Shown: positions 8,906 through 18,792, counted from the first letter of the stretch. The stretch is 64,000 nucleotides of DNA from Rhodobacteraceae bacterium EL129 (GCA_900313005.1 ONZJ01000002.1:913001-977000), one strand, 5' to 3'. Numbers and translations: made by a program. The notes: generated by a model from the sequence alone, not told the origin.

Positions 8906-10563
8906 TGGAAGCGGATTATGTAATAGTTGGTGCAGGCTCAGCCGGATGCGCCATGGCGTACCGCCTCAGCGAGGCGGGTAAATCTGTACTGGTGATCGAG
9001 CACGGTGGCACGGATGCCGGGCCGTTTATCCAGATGCCGGGTGCGCTCAGCTATCCGATGAATATGAAGATGTACGACTGGGGCTATCAATCCGAGCCCG
9101 AGCCACATCTGAACAATCGCCGATTGGCCTGTCCGCGTGGGAAGGTCATCGGGGGATCATCCTCGATCAACGGGATGGTCTACGTGCGCGGCCATGCGCA
9201 TGACTATGACCATTGGCGCGAGACCGGGGCAGATGGCTGGGGTTATGCCGATGTGTTGCCCTATTTCAAACGGATGGAAAACTGGGATGATGCTGGCCAC
9301 GGCGGTGATCCAGCGTGGCGTGGCAATAGCGGGCCTTTGAATGTCACCCGTGGTCCAATGCATAATCCCTTGACCCGCGCCTTTATCGAGGCAGGCGGGC
9401 AGGCAGGATATCAGATCACCAAAGATTACAACGGGCAGCAGCAGGAAGGTTTCTCGCCCTTTGACATGACCGTTAAAAACGGGCGGCGATGGTCGACGGC
9501 GAATGCTTATCTGAGGCCAGCGTTGAAACTGGAAAATTGTGATCTAATCCGTGGACTCGTGCAGCGTGTGGTGATTGAGCAGGGCCGCGCCGTCGGTGTT
9601 GAGGCGATCATCAAAGGCCAGACCCAGGTTGTTCGGGCGCGCTCGGAAGTGATTATTGCGGCTTCGGCTATCAACTCGCCGAAGCTGTTGATGGTGTCGG
9701 GCATTGGCCCCGCGCTCCATCTGGCTGAACATGGTATTGAAGTGGTGGCGGATCGTCCCGGTGTGGGCGCCAACCTGCAGGACCATCTTGAGCTTTACAT
9801 TCAGATGGCCGCCAGCCAGCCTGTGAGCCTGTACAAGTACTGGAATTTATTGGGCAAAGCCTATGTCGGGGCCCGGTGGCTTTTTACCAGAACCGGACCC
9901 GGGGCGTCGAACCAGTTTGAAAGCTGCGGGTTTATCCGGTCTGAGGCCGGTATTCCCTATCCCGACATTCAGTTTCATTTCCTGCCGATTGCTGTGCGCT
10001 ATGACGGCAAGGCGGCCGCTGAAGGCCACGGGTTTCAAGCCCACGTCGGTCCCATGCGCAGCACGTCGCGCGGGGCAATCACCCTGCGCAGCGCCGATCC
10101 GGCCGATGATCCGGTGATCCGGTTCAACTATATGTCCGAGGAGCGTGACTGGCAGGAGTTTCGCAGTTGCATTCGCCTGACCCGCGAAATTTTTGCACAA
10201 GAGGCCTTCAAACCTTTTTCCAAGCACGAGATTCAACCGGGCGCAGAGGTGCAAAGCGATGATGAACTGGACGGGTTTATCCGGGAACACGCGGAAAGCG
10301 CTTATCATCCTTGCGGCACCTGCAAGATGGGCAGGGCCGATGATGCCATGTCCGTGGTTGATCCCGAAACACGGGTGATTGGCGTCGACGGTCTGCGTGT
10401 GGCGGATAGCTCGATTTTTCCCAGGATCACCAATGGCAATCTAAACAGCCCTTCGATCATGGTGGGAGAGAAGGCCGCCGATCATATTCTGGGGCGCTCT
10501 CCCTTGCCTGCAGACAATGCCGAGCCTTGGGTGCATCCGGATTGGAAAACGTCGCAGCGGTGA
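8905..10563 (+). CDS. betA: Choline dehydrogenase (GMC oxidoreductase)
   Basis: This 552-residue FAD enzyme oxidises choline to betaine aldehyde and can oxidise the aldehyde to betaine. It has the dinucleotide fold [15 protein letters not shown] near residue 8 and the GMC signatures [22 protein letters not shown] and [17 protein letters not shown]. The catalytic region [15 protein letters not shown] and the final [19 protein letters not shown] complete the GMC fold. The ATG at 8905 overlaps the GST stop. No betB follows; the next gene is unrelated, so the aldehyde dehydrogenase must be elsewhere or BetA does both steps. Confidence 0.95.
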   Translation: MEADYVIVGAGSAGCAMAYRLSEAGKSVLVIEHGGTDAGPFIQMPGALSYPMNMKMYDWGYQSEPEPHLNNRRLACPRGKVIGGSSSINGMVYVRGHAHDYDHWRETGADGWGYADVLPYFKRMENWDDAGHGGDPAWRGNSGPLNVTRGPMHNPLTRAFIEAGGQAGYQITKDYNGQQQEGFSPFDMTVKNGRRWSTANAYLRPALKLENCDLIRGLVQRVVIEQGRAVGVEAIIKGQTQVVRARSEVIIAASAINSPKLLMVSGIGPALHLAEHGIEVVADRPGVGANLQDHLELYIQMAASQPVSLYKYWNLLGKAYVGARWLFTRTGPGASNQFESCGFIRSEAGIPYPDIQFHFLPIAVRYDGKAAAEGHGFQAHVGPMRSTSRGAITLRSADPADDPVIRFNYMSEERDWQEFRSCIRLTREIFAQEAFKPFSKHEIQPGAEVQSDDELDGFIREHAESAYHPCGTCKMGRADDAMSVVDPETRVIGVDGLRVADSSIFPRITNGNLNSPSIMVGEKAADHILGRSPLPADNAEPWVHPDWKTSQR

Positions 10564-10595
10564 TATGATCCCCTTTCAAGAGCGAGGGGAATGCC

Positions 10596-11012
10596 ATGAA
10601 GTACATTTGGATAACCGCGGCGATTTGGACCACACCCGTCTTGGGGCAACCCATGTGGGAGCTATCGGATCATTGGGCCTGTTCGTTAGAGCGTCACATG
10701 CGAACAGAATCTGGTGCTGAGGTTGTTGAGATGGTGCCGACGGGGCACAACTATGTCATTGATTTTAATGAGATGACAATCACAAGTGCCTTTGTGGACG
10801 GCAAGGCCGAGATTGTTCACAAGTCCCACCATACCGCGGGGGATGTCGCGCATAACATCCTGGTGGATGCCTGGCCGTTTGGGCATTATCCGAGCGTCTA
10901 CATGGAGCGCGGCGGCGAGGCCTGGAGCGTGAATGGATCTGGTACTCTGAACGATGGTAAAGAGGTTTGGATTGCGATTTATCGCTGTGTGCAGGCCGCG
11001 TCCGGAACCTGA
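10596..11012 (+). CDS. Small exported protein, unknown function
   Basis: This 138-residue protein has a probable signal peptide (MKYIWITAAIWTTPVLGQ, cleavage near residue 18). The mature part is polar, with two cysteines (WACSLERH and IYRCVQA) that could form a disulfide in the periplasm. GAGGGGA at 10584-10590 sits five bases before the ATG. It starts 32 bases after betA and may be read through from that operon, but I see no functional link and recognise no family. Confidence 0.65.
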   Translation: MKYIWITAAIWTTPVLGQPMWELSDHWACSLERHMRTESGAEVVEMVPTGHNYVIDFNEMTITSAFVDGKAEIVHKSHHTAGDVAHNILVDAWPFGHYPSVYMERGGEAWSVNGSGTLNDGKEVWIAIYRCVQAASGT

Positions 11013-11026
11013 AGCGCCAGGGCGCC

Positions 11027-11839
11027 TCATAACCCGTCAATGAACCGCCAGAGTTTCGGCAATGTGTCCGAGCGCCAGGTTTCGGAATGGCTGGCACCGG
11101 GAATTCTCAGAAATTGTTTATTGCGCGACCCCGCTGCATCAAACACGGCCCGCCCCTGAGCCAGAGGTATGATCGTGTCCTGACTGCCGTGCATCACGAA
11201 CAGCGGGGCTTGCAACTGCTTTACGTGTTCCGCGCTGTTCCAGATGTTCTTCATCTTTGGGATCAGAGGCTCGAACTGAGGATAAACGAACATAACCACA
11301 TCCGGCAGCGAAGTGTAGGGCGCTTCGAGTACGACGCCACGCGGTTGGGGAATATTGTCACCTGCCAGCAGCTTTAATGCGACCCCGGTGCCCAGACTTT
11401 CTCCATAGACGATGGTGCGAGACGCCCTCAGGCCTGGAACAAGACGGTCCAACCTATTGTAAACTCTTCGGATATCCGAGGTGATCGCCGCCTCGGACGG
11501 CCGCCCCGTGCTGCCGGATGATCCGCGGTAAGCTGGAGCGATGACTCCATACCCCCGTTCGATAAAATGCTGAAACCGCCGGGTGCGGTTGGCCAGATTA
11601 CCGGCATTCCCGTGGAGATAGAGAATGGTGGGTTGGTTTGACCGCGCGGGGGCGACCCAAAGGATCAGCCGCTGACCGGATGAGGTGAACACAACCTCCG
11701 ACATCCCCACAAGACCCAGGTCAGCGGGGTCTACGCGGGTGCTGTCAAACGGGTAGACAGCCTTTCGTTCGAACCGAGGCAGCCATAAATCGCCGAGAAA
11801 GGAGGAACAAATTGCGATGCACAGGATAAGGGAGTTCAC
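11027..11839 (-). CDS. Alpha/beta hydrolase, YfhR/BEM46-like
   Basis: This is a 270-residue serine hydrolase with an N-terminal hydrophobic segment (about residues 1-20) that acts as a signal or membrane anchor. LYLHGNAGNL forms the oxyanion region, YRGSSGSTGRPSE follows, and the nucleophile elbow is G-E-S-L-G with Ser148. Asp in MHGSQDTIIP and His in GASHSE complete the triad. The natural substrate is unknown. The start is a GTG at 11839 without a good Shine-Dalgarno. The gene converges with the small exported protein. Confidence 0.88.
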   Translation of the reverse strand: MNSLILCIAICSSFLGDLWLPRFERKAVYPFDSTRVDPADLGLVGMSEVVFTSSGQRLILWVAPARSNQPTILYLHGNAGNLANRTRRFQHFIERGYGVIAPAYRGSSGSTGRPSEAAITSDIRRVYNRLDRLVPGLRASRTIVYGESLGTGVALKLLAGDNIPQPRGVVLEAPYTSLPDVVMFVYPQFEPLIPKMKNIWNSAEHVKQLQAPLFVMHGSQDTIIPLAQGRAVFDAAGSRNKQFLRIPGASHSETWRSDTLPKLWRFIDGL

Positions 11840-12069
11840 GGGGGTATGACCGACATGAGAGGGCTTGTGACGGCCATGTTACGGCGTGGCCGTCGAATTT
11901 GATAGCTTTTTGCGAAAGCTCACCGGGGATTGTCCTCAGGAATGATGTCGCGCGCTCACCGGTGGCTCAAGACCACTCACACCGCTGTCAGAAGACGTGC
12001 AGTGACGTTTCTGAAAACAAGCGCATTTGGTGAAAGGCAACAGCAACCTGAAACAAAAAGAGACATACT

Positions 12070-12750
12070 ATGAAACGGACAATCACACTCACCACAATGG
12101 CGCTCGCAGCGACCTTTGCGGCCCATGCACCCGCCGCAGCGCAGGACTGGTACGGCCAGGTCTTCGGCGGCTACAGCTTTGCCGATGACCTGGATCAATC
12201 GGGACTGATCGGTGGCGCCCCGAATTCGGTGCGAACAGACCTGGATGATGGCTATCATCTGGGGTTCTCGGTCGGGCGGAGCATCCCTGGGCTCGACACC
12301 GGACCCGTGCGGTTGCGCGGCGAGATCGAGCTGTCTTACGGCGAAAATGACGTGGATGGTGTCAACTTCTCGGGCAATGGACCCGGCGCCGAGGCTAATC
12401 CAAACGGTGATATCTCAACCACCTACCTGTTCGGCAACGTGCTGGCTGATTTCCAAACCGGCGGCCCGGTGACACCTTACGTGGGGGCAGGTCTTGGCGT
12501 TGGCTTTGTGGATCAGAGTATCGGTTATGGCAACGGTGTCACGATTTCGGGCAGTGACGAGGCCTTTGCCGCGCAGCTGATCGCGGGCGCGTCCTATCAG
12601 GTGAATGATCGCACCGCCTTGTTTGCCGATGCACGTTACATCCGCAGCTTCGATGTAGAAGGGATACGGACGGCTGGCGGGAATTCGGCGCAGGTCAGCG
12701 ATGATCTGAACACGGTCACACTAAACGTCGGATTGCGCTTTAACTTCTAA
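12070..12750 (+). CDS. Outer-membrane beta-barrel protein
   Basis: This 226-residue protein has a signal peptide ending near AAAQDWYGQ (about residue 25). It is predicted to fold as an eight-stranded barrel: alternating-polarity strands starting YGQVFGGYSFADDL, the central strand TPYVGAGLGVGFVD, and a C-terminal strand ending in Phe (TLNVGLRFNF), the usual assembly signal for outer-membrane insertion. It resembles the OmpA-like/porin-family surface proteins of alphaproteobacteria. The role is unknown. The ribosome site (AAGAGA) is modest; 230 bases upstream are free for a promoter. Confidence 0.85.
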   Translation: MKRTITLTTMALAATFAAHAPAAAQDWYGQVFGGYSFADDLDQSGLIGGAPNSVRTDLDDGYHLGFSVGRSIPGLDTGPVRLRGEIELSYGENDVDGVNFSGNGPGAEANPNGDISTTYLFGNVLADFQTGGPVTPYVGAGLGVGFVDQSIGYGNGVTISGSDEAFAAQLIAGASYQVNDRTALFADARYIRSFDVEGIRTAGGNSAQVSDDLNTVTLNVGLRFNF

Positions 12751-12875
12751 ACACCCGGTGATCCGGTTGAGATGGATCCGGGTTGCGCACTTTGTCTGCA
12801 CGCGACCACTGCGCAGATCTGGATGTCCCACCATCTTGAACCACCGGGCCTAATAGCAGGGAAGTTTCAAGCGCA

Positions 12876-12909
12876 GACCGGCCTGAGGGTGTCCCTCCTC
12901 GGGCCGGTC
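12876..12909. terminator. Hairpin between convergent genes, possible bidirectional terminator
   Basis: GACCGGCC (12876-12883) pairs with GGCCGGTC (12902-12909), and an inner GAGGG/CCCTC stem extends it. It lies between the barrel gene and pccR, which converge. T-tracts are poor on both sides, so termination is inferred from position. Confidence 0.5.
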
Positions 12910-12915
12910 GCAATT

Positions 12916-14304
12916 TCAGCCCACTTTGTAGGGCAGCAACCCACGCTCATCGGGGGTGATCGACAGGTTCCGCTCCAGTGGAGGGACCGAGCGTTGGTGG
13001 CAATCGGTACGCTCGCAGATGCGGCAGGAAATGCCGATCGGTTCAAACGCTGGCGCGTTGTGCACGTCCAGCCCATCGGCGTAGACGAGCGCGTCGGCGT
13101 GTTTCACCTCGCAGCCCAGAGCGATGGCAAAGCGACGCACGGGTGCGCCAAAGCTGCCACCGGGTTTGGATACGTCACGCGCCAATGAAATATAGCGCAC
13201 CCCGTCCGGTGTTTCTGCCAATTGTCGCAGGAACCGCCCCGGTGTTTCAAACGCCCTATGCACGTTCCACAAAGGACATGCCCCGCCAAAGCGGGCGAAT
13301 TGCAACCGTGTGGCCGAGTGGCGTTTGGTGATCGTGCCGGCCTGATCGACCCTGACAAAGAAGAAGGGAATGCCTTTGGCCCCAGGGCGTTGCAACGTCG
13401 AAAGCCGGTGGCACACCTGTTCAATCGACGCGCCAAATCGGTTGGCCAGAAGCTCCAGATCGTGACGCATTTCCTGTGCGGCCTCCAGAAAGGCAGCGTA
13501 GGGCATCATCGCAGCCCCGGCAAAGTAATTGGCCAGACCGATCTTTGCGATGGATCGGGCGGCCTCCGACTGGAACCGCGCCAGATCCAGTGTCGCTTCA
13601 AGCAGGGCGTCCTGGGTCAGCAGGGCCAGTTGCAACAGCATCTGAAAGTTTCGTGTTTCAGGCTCCGCGCGCGATGACAGATAGAGAATGCGGCTGTCAC
13701 GGTCGAATTTGCGTAATGGACCTTCATCGGAATTAGCGAGGGTAATGCCCATTTCCTTCAACCGCGTCTGGGCTGCGGCGGGGCTGTCGCCAGCGCGGGC
13801 AAAATGTTCGGCAGCGCGATCCACAGCATCAATGTAATTGTCGCAGTAGTGGAAAAAGTCGCGCACTTCGTCCCAGGGGCTGGGCCGTGAGCGGGCATCT
13901 TCGCGGCCCAAAGCCTCGTCCAGCGACGCTAGCCGTTCGTGGGATTCACGGTACGCCGTGTGCATTGCCAGAAAGGCGCGCGCCAGCGCTGGGGCGTTGG
14001 AGGCAGTCAGGCGCAGGTCGGCTAGCGGCGGCATGTCATCCACAAACACCGGGTCGGCCAAAGCCTCGCGCATGTCCGATACCATGCGTTCGGCGTCCCC
14101 GGTGCTCAGCTCGGTTACGTCAAAGCCGAATTCTTGCGCCAAGGCCAGCACGACGGTGGTGCTGACGGGGCGGTTGTTGTTTTCCATCTGGTTCAGATAG
14201 GGCAGGGACACGCCCAACTTCGCGGCAAAGTCTTTCTGCGTCAGGGCAAGGCGCTGACGTGTTTCGCGCAGTTTCGCGCCTGCGTAGAGTTTTTGAGTGG
14301 CCAT
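12916..14304 (-). CDS. pccR: Short-chain fatty acyl-CoA regulator, PccR-like
   Basis: This 462-residue regulator has an N-terminal XRE helix-turn-helix (about residues 8-65: LRETRQRLALTQKDFAAKLGVSLPYLNQMENN). A long IrrE/DUF2083-type sensor domain follows, and the C-terminus has a cysteine cluster CRICERTDCHQRS. This is the ScfR family; in Rhodobacter sphaeroides PccR controls propionyl-CoA carboxylase in response to propionyl-CoA. Placement next to pccB supports the same role here. The 70 bases upstream contain two TTTGCARAT elements, suggesting autoregulation. Confidence 0.88.
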   Translation of the reverse strand: MATQKLYAGAKLRETRQRLALTQKDFAAKLGVSLPYLNQMENNNRPVSTTVVLALAQEFGFDVTELSTGDAERMVSDMREALADPVFVDDMPPLADLRLTASNAPALARAFLAMHTAYRESHERLASLDEALGREDARSRPSPWDEVRDFFHYCDNYIDAVDRAAEHFARAGDSPAAAQTRLKEMGITLANSDEGPLRKFDRDSRILYLSSRAEPETRNFQMLLQLALLTQDALLEATLDLARFQSEAARSIAKIGLANYFAGAAMMPYAAFLEAAQEMRHDLELLANRFGASIEQVCHRLSTLQRPGAKGIPFFFVRVDQAGTITKRHSATRLQFARFGGACPLWNVHRAFETPGRFLRQLAETPDGVRYISLARDVSKPGGSFGAPVRRFAIALGCEVKHADALVYADGLDVHNAPAFEPIGISCRICERTDCHQRSVPPLERNLSITPDERGLLPYKVG

Positions 14305-14320
14305 TTTGCGCTTTCAGGGG

Positions 14321-14358
14321 TTTGCAGATTAGCTTGGGGTCTAGGCTATGTTTGCAAA
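14321..14358. promoter_or_regulatory. Candidate PccR operator module upstream of pccR
   Basis: Two elements, TTTGCAGATTAGC at 14321 and TTTGCAAATCTTC at 14351, start 30 bases apart just upstream of pccR. The same pair, in the same order and 32 bases apart, occurs before pccB. The published Rhodobacter PccR site, as I recall it, is built from TTTGCAAA units. Binding is inferred. Confidence 0.6.
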
Positions 14359-14374
14359 TCTTCGAGCGCAATAG

Positions 14375-15592
14375 CTATGTGGCCGCCAATCGGCGTTCGC
14401 GCACGATGGTCAGGGCGATGGCCACAATGGCACAAATACCCGTGATCAACATGATCCAGAGCAACGGGAACACCCCTGTCTCTTCGGTCAGCGTGGCCCC
14501 GGCGATGGCCGAAAGCGCCGCGCCTCCACCGATCATCAGGGCCCCTGCCAACCCCGAGGCGGTGCCTGCCAAATGTGGCCGTACGGACAATGCCCCCGCT
14601 GTGGCGTTGGGAATGGTCATGCCGTTGCCGAGGCCCATGAAGCACATAAGCCCGAAAAAGCTGATCGCTGTACCAAGGCCCGCATAAAACACGGCTAGAT
14701 TGGCGGCGATCCCGAGGGCGTTTATCATACAGCCCCAGAGCACCATTCGATTGACACCGATGCGGATAGAAAAACGGCCTGCGACGAAGTTACCGATGAA
14801 GTATCCAATGGCAGGTGCGCCAAAGTAGAAGCCCAGCACGCCGGGGCTGAGGCCGAACACTTTGTCCCCCACGAAAGGAGCGCCGCCCAGATAGGCGAAA
14901 AATGACCCGGAAGACAGGGCTGAGGCCAGCGAATAGCCCCAAAACCGTGGCGAGGTGAGCAGCTCGGGGTATTCGCGGAACTGCTGGGTCATGCTGTGGG
15001 ATGTGGTAGGGGCGGTTTCGCCCAGATCATTCCAAGTGATCCAGAACACACCCGCGCCCAACACCAAAAGGGCCCAAAAGGAGGCCTGCCAGCCAAAAGC
15101 CTGATCCAGCATGCCACCAAATGCCGGGCCCACCATCGGCACCACCGCCATGCCCATCGTGACATAGCCGATCATCGAGGCAGCTTGAGCTTCGGCGACG
15201 ATATCGCGGACAATGGCGCGGCTCAGTACCATCGCGACAACGATGGCGGCCTGCATCATGCGGAAAGTCAGGAAAACCCAAACCTGCGTGGACAAGGCGC
15301 AACCCAGCGTGGCCAACAGGAACACGGCAAGGCCTGCCAGAATGACGGGGCGGCGGCCAATTTTGTCCGAAATCGGTCCGATCACCAATTGCAGCACTGC
15401 ATTCACGCAAAGATAGAGCGCTACGGACAGCTGCAGTAGGCGGTAATCTGTTGAGAAGTAGCTGGCCATACCGGGAAGGCTGGGCAGGAAGATATTCATG
15501 GCCAAGGCCGCAATCCCGGCCAGCAGGATCAGCGTGACGATATGCGGTGGAGTGTGGCGGTCTAAAAACCGGGCCTTGGGAATTTCAGCCAT
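14375..15592 (-). CDS. Bcr/CflA-family multidrug efflux MFS transporter
   Basis: This 405-residue inner-membrane protein has about twelve helices and belongs to the drug:proton antiporter-1 family. Landmarks are MNIFLPSLPGMASYF in helix 1, the motif A-like loop GPISDKIGRRPVILAG, and SRAIVRDIV ahead of the motif C-like GYVTMGMAVVPMVGPAFGG. I chose the ATG at 15592 (starting MAEIPKARF) over an upstream start at 15682, which adds 30 atypical residues overlapping the shared promoter. It is divergent from pccB and upstream of pccR on the same strand, so it may fall under PccR control. Substrate unknown. Confidence 0.9.
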   Translation of the reverse strand: MAEIPKARFLDRHTPPHIVTLILLAGIAALAMNIFLPSLPGMASYFSTDYRLLQLSVALYLCVNAVLQLVIGPISDKIGRRPVILAGLAVFLLATLGCALSTQVWVFLTFRMMQAAIVVAMVLSRAIVRDIVAEAQAASMIGYVTMGMAVVPMVGPAFGGMLDQAFGWQASFWALLVLGAGVFWITWNDLGETAPTTSHSMTQQFREYPELLTSPRFWGYSLASALSSGSFFAYLGGAPFVGDKVFGLSPGVLGFYFGAPAIGYFIGNFVAGRFSIRIGVNRMVLWGCMINALGIAANLAVFYAGLGTAISFFGLMCFMGLGNGMTIPNATAGALSVRPHLAGTASGLAGALMIGGGAALSAIAGATLTEETGVFPLLWIMLITGICAIVAIALTIVRERRLAAT

Positions 15593-15653
15593 AGTGCTAC
15601 GGTTAGGCCCGGGTGCGAGGGAAGTCCATTCACCTTTTGCGGGTATTAGCAAT

Positions 15654-15711
15654 TTTGCAGATTTGCTGAAAGAGATATTCATATATTTGCAAATATGCGG
15701 TATTTTGCTTT
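15654..15711. promoter_or_regulatory. Candidate PccR operator module in the pccB promoter
   Basis: TTTGCAGATTTGC (15654) and TTTGCAAATATGC (15686) match the pair beside pccR in sequence, order and spacing; a further TTTGC lies at 15704. The array sits in the 182-base divergent region between the MFS gene and pccB, about 65-120 bases before the pccB start, where it could act on both genes. Confidence 0.65.
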
Positions 15712-15774
15712 AATCGCTGGTCCTGGCGCTTTAGGTTGCGGGCAAATCATACAATGCACTCGCAGGGGGACCGC

Positions 15775-17307
15775 ATGAAAGATATTCTTCAAACTTTGGA
15801 AGAGCGCCGCGATGAAGCGCGCCTGGGTGGTGGCCAGCGCCGCGTGGATGCGCAGCATGCCAAAGGCAAGCTGACAGCGCGCGAGCGTGTGGAATTGCTG
15901 TTGGACGAAGGCAGCTTTGAAGAATTCGACATGTTTAAAACCCACCGCTGTGCCGATTTCGGCATGGAGGCCCAAAAGCCTTATGGCGACGGCGTGATCA
16001 CCGGTTGGGGCACGATCAATGGTCGGATGGTGTATGTGTTTTCTCAGGATTTCACAGTGCTGGGCGGATCTGTATCGGCCACGCATGCGCAAAAGATATG
16101 TAAAATCATGGATATGGCCGTGCAAAACGGCGCGCCTGTTATTGGCATCAACGATTCTGGTGGTGCGCGCATTCAGGAAGGCGTTGACAGTCTAGCAGGC
16201 TACGGTGACGTGTTTGAGCGCAATATCATGGCAAGCGGAGTGGTTCCGCAAATCAGCGTTGTGATGGGCCCCTGCGCAGGCGGGGCGGTTTATTCTCCTG
16301 CCATGACCGATTTCATTTTCATGGTCAAAGACAGCTCCTACATGTTTGTCACCGGGCCGGACGTGGTGAAAACCGTGACCAACGAACAGGTCACTGCCGA
16401 GGAATTGGGCGGGGCCTCGACCCACACCAAGAAATCCAGCGTGGCCGATGGTGCATTTGAAAACGATGTGGAGGCCTTGGCCGAAGTGCGTCGTCTGGTA
16501 GATTTCCTGCCCTCCAGCAACCGCGAAAAGCCGCCGGTGCGCCCGTTCTTTGACGAGCCTGGCAGGGCCGAGGCCAGCCTGGATACGCTGATCCCTGACA
16601 ATCCGAACACGCCTTATGACATGAAGGAGTTGATCCTAAAGCTGGCGGATGAGGGCGATTTCTATGAGATCCAGGAAGAGTTCGCAAAAAACATCATCAC
16701 CGGCTTTGTCCGCCTTGAAGGGCAGACCGTGGGCGTTGTGGCGAACCAGCCGATGGTGCTGGCGGGATGTCTGGACATCGATAGCTCGCGCAAAGCTGCG
16801 CGCTTTGTAAGGTTCTGTGATTGCTTTGAAATTCCTATTCTGACGTTGGTGGATGTGCCGGGCTTTCTGCCAGGAACCTCGCAGGAATACGCGGGCGTCA
16901 TCAAGCACGGGGCCAAGCTGCTGTATGCTTACGGCGAGGCGACCGTGCCGAAGGTCACCGTGATCACGCGCAAGGCGTATGGCGGGGCTTACGTTGTGAT
17001 GGCGTCCAAGCATTTGCAGGGCGATATCAACTATGCCTGGCCGACAGCCGAGATCGCAGTCATGGGCGCCAAAGGTGCCACTGAGATCATCCACCGTGCC
17101 GATCTGGGTGATGCCGAGAAGACGGCCGCGCACACCAAGGACTATGAAGACCGGTTCGCGAACCCCTTTGTGGCGGCGGAGCGGGGTTTCATCGATGAGG
17201 TGATCATGCCGCGCAGCACCCGCATGCGGGTCAGCCGTGCGTTTGCATCGCTGCGCACCAAGGTGAAGAAAAACCCCTGGAAAAAGCACGATAATATTCC
17301 GCTTTGA
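15775..17307 (+). CDS. pccB: Propionyl-CoA carboxylase beta subunit (carboxyltransferase)
   Basis: This 510-residue subunit transfers carboxyl from biotin to propionyl-CoA, giving (S)-methylmalonyl-CoA. The crotonase-like halves show [16 protein letters not shown] and [13 protein letters not shown] (first oxyanion region), and later [27 protein letters not shown] with [10 protein letters not shown] (second). The ATG at 15775, preceded by AGGGGGA, matches the family start MKDIL; a TTG or other start at 15736 would add 13 residues. It works with pccA and mcm downstream, with small genes between, and is probably controlled by PccR through the sites at 15654-15711. Confidence 0.96.
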   Translation: MKDILQTLEERRDEARLGGGQRRVDAQHAKGKLTARERVELLLDEGSFEEFDMFKTHRCADFGMEAQKPYGDGVITGWGTINGRMVYVFSQDFTVLGGSVSATHAQKICKIMDMAVQNGAPVIGINDSGGARIQEGVDSLAGYGDVFERNIMASGVVPQISVVMGPCAGGAVYSPAMTDFIFMVKDSSYMFVTGPDVVKTVTNEQVTAEELGGASTHTKKSSVADGAFENDVEALAEVRRLVDFLPSSNREKPPVRPFFDEPGRAEASLDTLIPDNPNTPYDMKELILKLADEGDFYEIQEEFAKNIITGFVRLEGQTVGVVANQPMVLAGCLDIDSSRKAARFVRFCDCFEIPILTLVDVPGFLPGTSQEYAGVIKHGAKLLYAYGEATVPKVTVITRKAYGGAYVVMASKHLQGDINYAWPTAEIAVMGAKGATEIIHRADLGDAEKTAAHTKDYEDRFANPFVAAERGFIDEVIMPRSTRMRVSRAFASLRTKVKKNPWKKHDNIPL

Positions 17308-17375
17308 TCGTAGCTACATTCGCCTTGCATTGGCGAAGCAAAGCAATCGCGGGCATGAGGAATTGGAGTTTGAAA

Positions 17376-18023
17376 GTGAGATTTGTCAATCTGATGGTGC
17401 AAATTCAGAGCACTCAATGGTTTGGAATCGCGCTACTTATTGCGGCCACGCTAAGTTCTTTTGCAACAAGCAGTGCTGCTGATGGTAAGCAAACCATCTC
17501 AAATGATCGAGTGTATCTTGCACTTCTACATCGCAACGCAATTGAGCTACCATTTGGTGGAGCATTGTTTTGTCCTGCGAAAGGGATGGAATTTGCGTCA
17601 TGCCGACCGAAGAACGGCTATGTTCTGGGCGCTTTTGGTTGGAACGTCGCGGCTGATTGGTACACAAATCGACCACGTAAAACACCCAAGATGATGTTTG
17701 ATGGGGTGAAAGTGAAGCGCATGGGTCGCCATGTGATGGTTGCAGGTAGTAGTGGAAGCAATGCCGTTCGCATGAACAACGTCACTTACTATTTCGATGC
17801 GGAGCCTGGAACAGTATTTGTAATTCCGATGCTGGGCCAGAGTATGGACGATGCAATAACTTCAGCAAAACAAATCCTGATCGATGAAAGATCGGAAAAA
17901 GATGTTAGCGCACTGATATTCAAACCGATCAAGGCAGCGCAGTTTACATGCGACGGACGTAAACCCGCCAAGTGTAGGCTAACTAAAGATATTGATCCGA
18001 GGAAAATTGGCCGCAAATTTTGA
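17376..18023 (+). CDS. Exported protein of unknown function
   Basis: I do not recognise this 215-residue protein. From the GTG at 17376 (GGAG seven bases upstream) it has a signal-like segment (WFGIALLIAATLSSFATSSAA), then a polar body with cysteine pairs FCPAKGMEFASC and FTCDGRKPAKC. The second half includes a beta-rich VTYYFDAEPGTVFVIPMLGQS segment. It has more A+T-rich codons than pccB before it, so it may have been acquired more recently. It starts 68 bases after pccB and could be co-transcribed with it. Confidence 0.55.
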   Translation: MRFVNLMVQIQSTQWFGIALLIAATLSSFATSSAADGKQTISNDRVYLALLHRNAIELPFGGALFCPAKGMEFASCRPKNGYVLGAFGWNVAADWYTNRPRKTPKMMFDGVKVKRMGRHVMVAGSSGSNAVRMNNVTYYFDAEPGTVFVIPMLGQSMDDAITSAKQILIDERSEKDVSALIFKPIKAAQFTCDGRKPAKCRLTKDIDPRKIGRKF

Positions 18024-18355
18024 CTAAACTCCGCTGGCATATCATTTGTAATGACGACGCGCTGACCGTGGCGCGGCGTGTGCCCGTGCGCTTTGATTTG
18101 GCGGTGGAGACGCAGCTGATTGCAACACGTAGGAGGCGGATGGCGCATCAGGTGCGGCAGGACGTTTGGCGGGCGTTGCAGAACCTTCGGGGATTTGCGC
18201 CTGCGGTGCGGGTTGAGCGGGCAGGGCAAGCCCTGCGCATCACCGCTGGTGGTCAGGTTGACGGCCGATTTTCAAAAGCTGCTGCCGAGGCGCGTATCGC
18301 AGAGGTTCTGGACGACCCGGCCAACCGGGCGCGCTGGCAGAGATGGGCGGCATGA
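18020..18355 (+). CDS. Conserved hypothetical protein near pccB
   Basis: This is a 111-residue basic protein (NDDALTVARRVPVRFDLAVE, then a run of four arginines) with no signal peptide. It starts at a TTG (18020) that overlaps the previous stop, and its own stop overlaps the next start as ATGA, so the three genes are tightly coupled. Such a gene is common beside pcc genes in this family to my knowledge, but its function is unknown. Confidence 0.65.
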   Translation: MTKLRWHIICNDDALTVARRVPVRFDLAVETQLIATRRRRMAHQVRQDVWRALQNLRGFAPAVRVERAGQALRITAGGQVDGRFSKAAAEARIAEVLDDPANRARWQRWAA

Positions 18356-18792
18356 AGCGTCTGTTGTGGCTTGCTGTGGGACCGGCCCTGGTCTTGGCTG
18401 TCGGGATCTGGTTGGTCTTGGTCTTGCCTGAGGAAGAGGTCAAGGACAGTGCGCGTGTGGGCAAGGCGGGCGCCGTGTTGCCTTCGGGGCTTGATGCCGA
18501 ATTGCAAGAGATGATCTGGGATCAACCGGGGCAGGGGTTGGTCTACCGGTTTCGTTTTGTAGCACCTCGGTTCAAGGCAGATGCTGATATGGATCGCACG
18601 ATGGCCGATTTGGCCTACCTGTGCACCGAGTTTGCCCTGCCCAAAGTGGCAAAAACCGGTCCGTCTCCCAATCAAATCATCATATCATTGGCGGACAAAC
18701 CATCGGAGTTCGGGCAGTTCGACCCGAATGTTACCCAGGTTTTTGAGGCCTATCGCATCGAAAACGGTGCCTGTATCTGGGAGATGTTTTGA
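18352..18792 (+). CDS. Membrane-anchored protein, DUF6497-like
   Basis: This 146-residue protein has one N-terminal hydrophobic segment (MKRLLWLAVGPALVLAVGIWLVLVLP, in part) followed by a soluble periplasmic domain. The domain carries LPSGLDAELQEMIWDQPG, YRFRFVAP and a final ENGACIWEMF. I link it to DUF6497 from memory; no biochemical role is known. The ATG at 18352 overlaps the previous stop. Confidence 0.65.
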   Translation: MKRLLWLAVGPALVLAVGIWLVLVLPEEEVKDSARVGKAGAVLPSGLDAELQEMIWDQPGQGLVYRFRFVAPRFKADADMDRTMADLAYLCTEFALPKVAKTGPSPNQIIISLADKPSEFGQFDPNVTQVFEAYRIENGACIWEMF

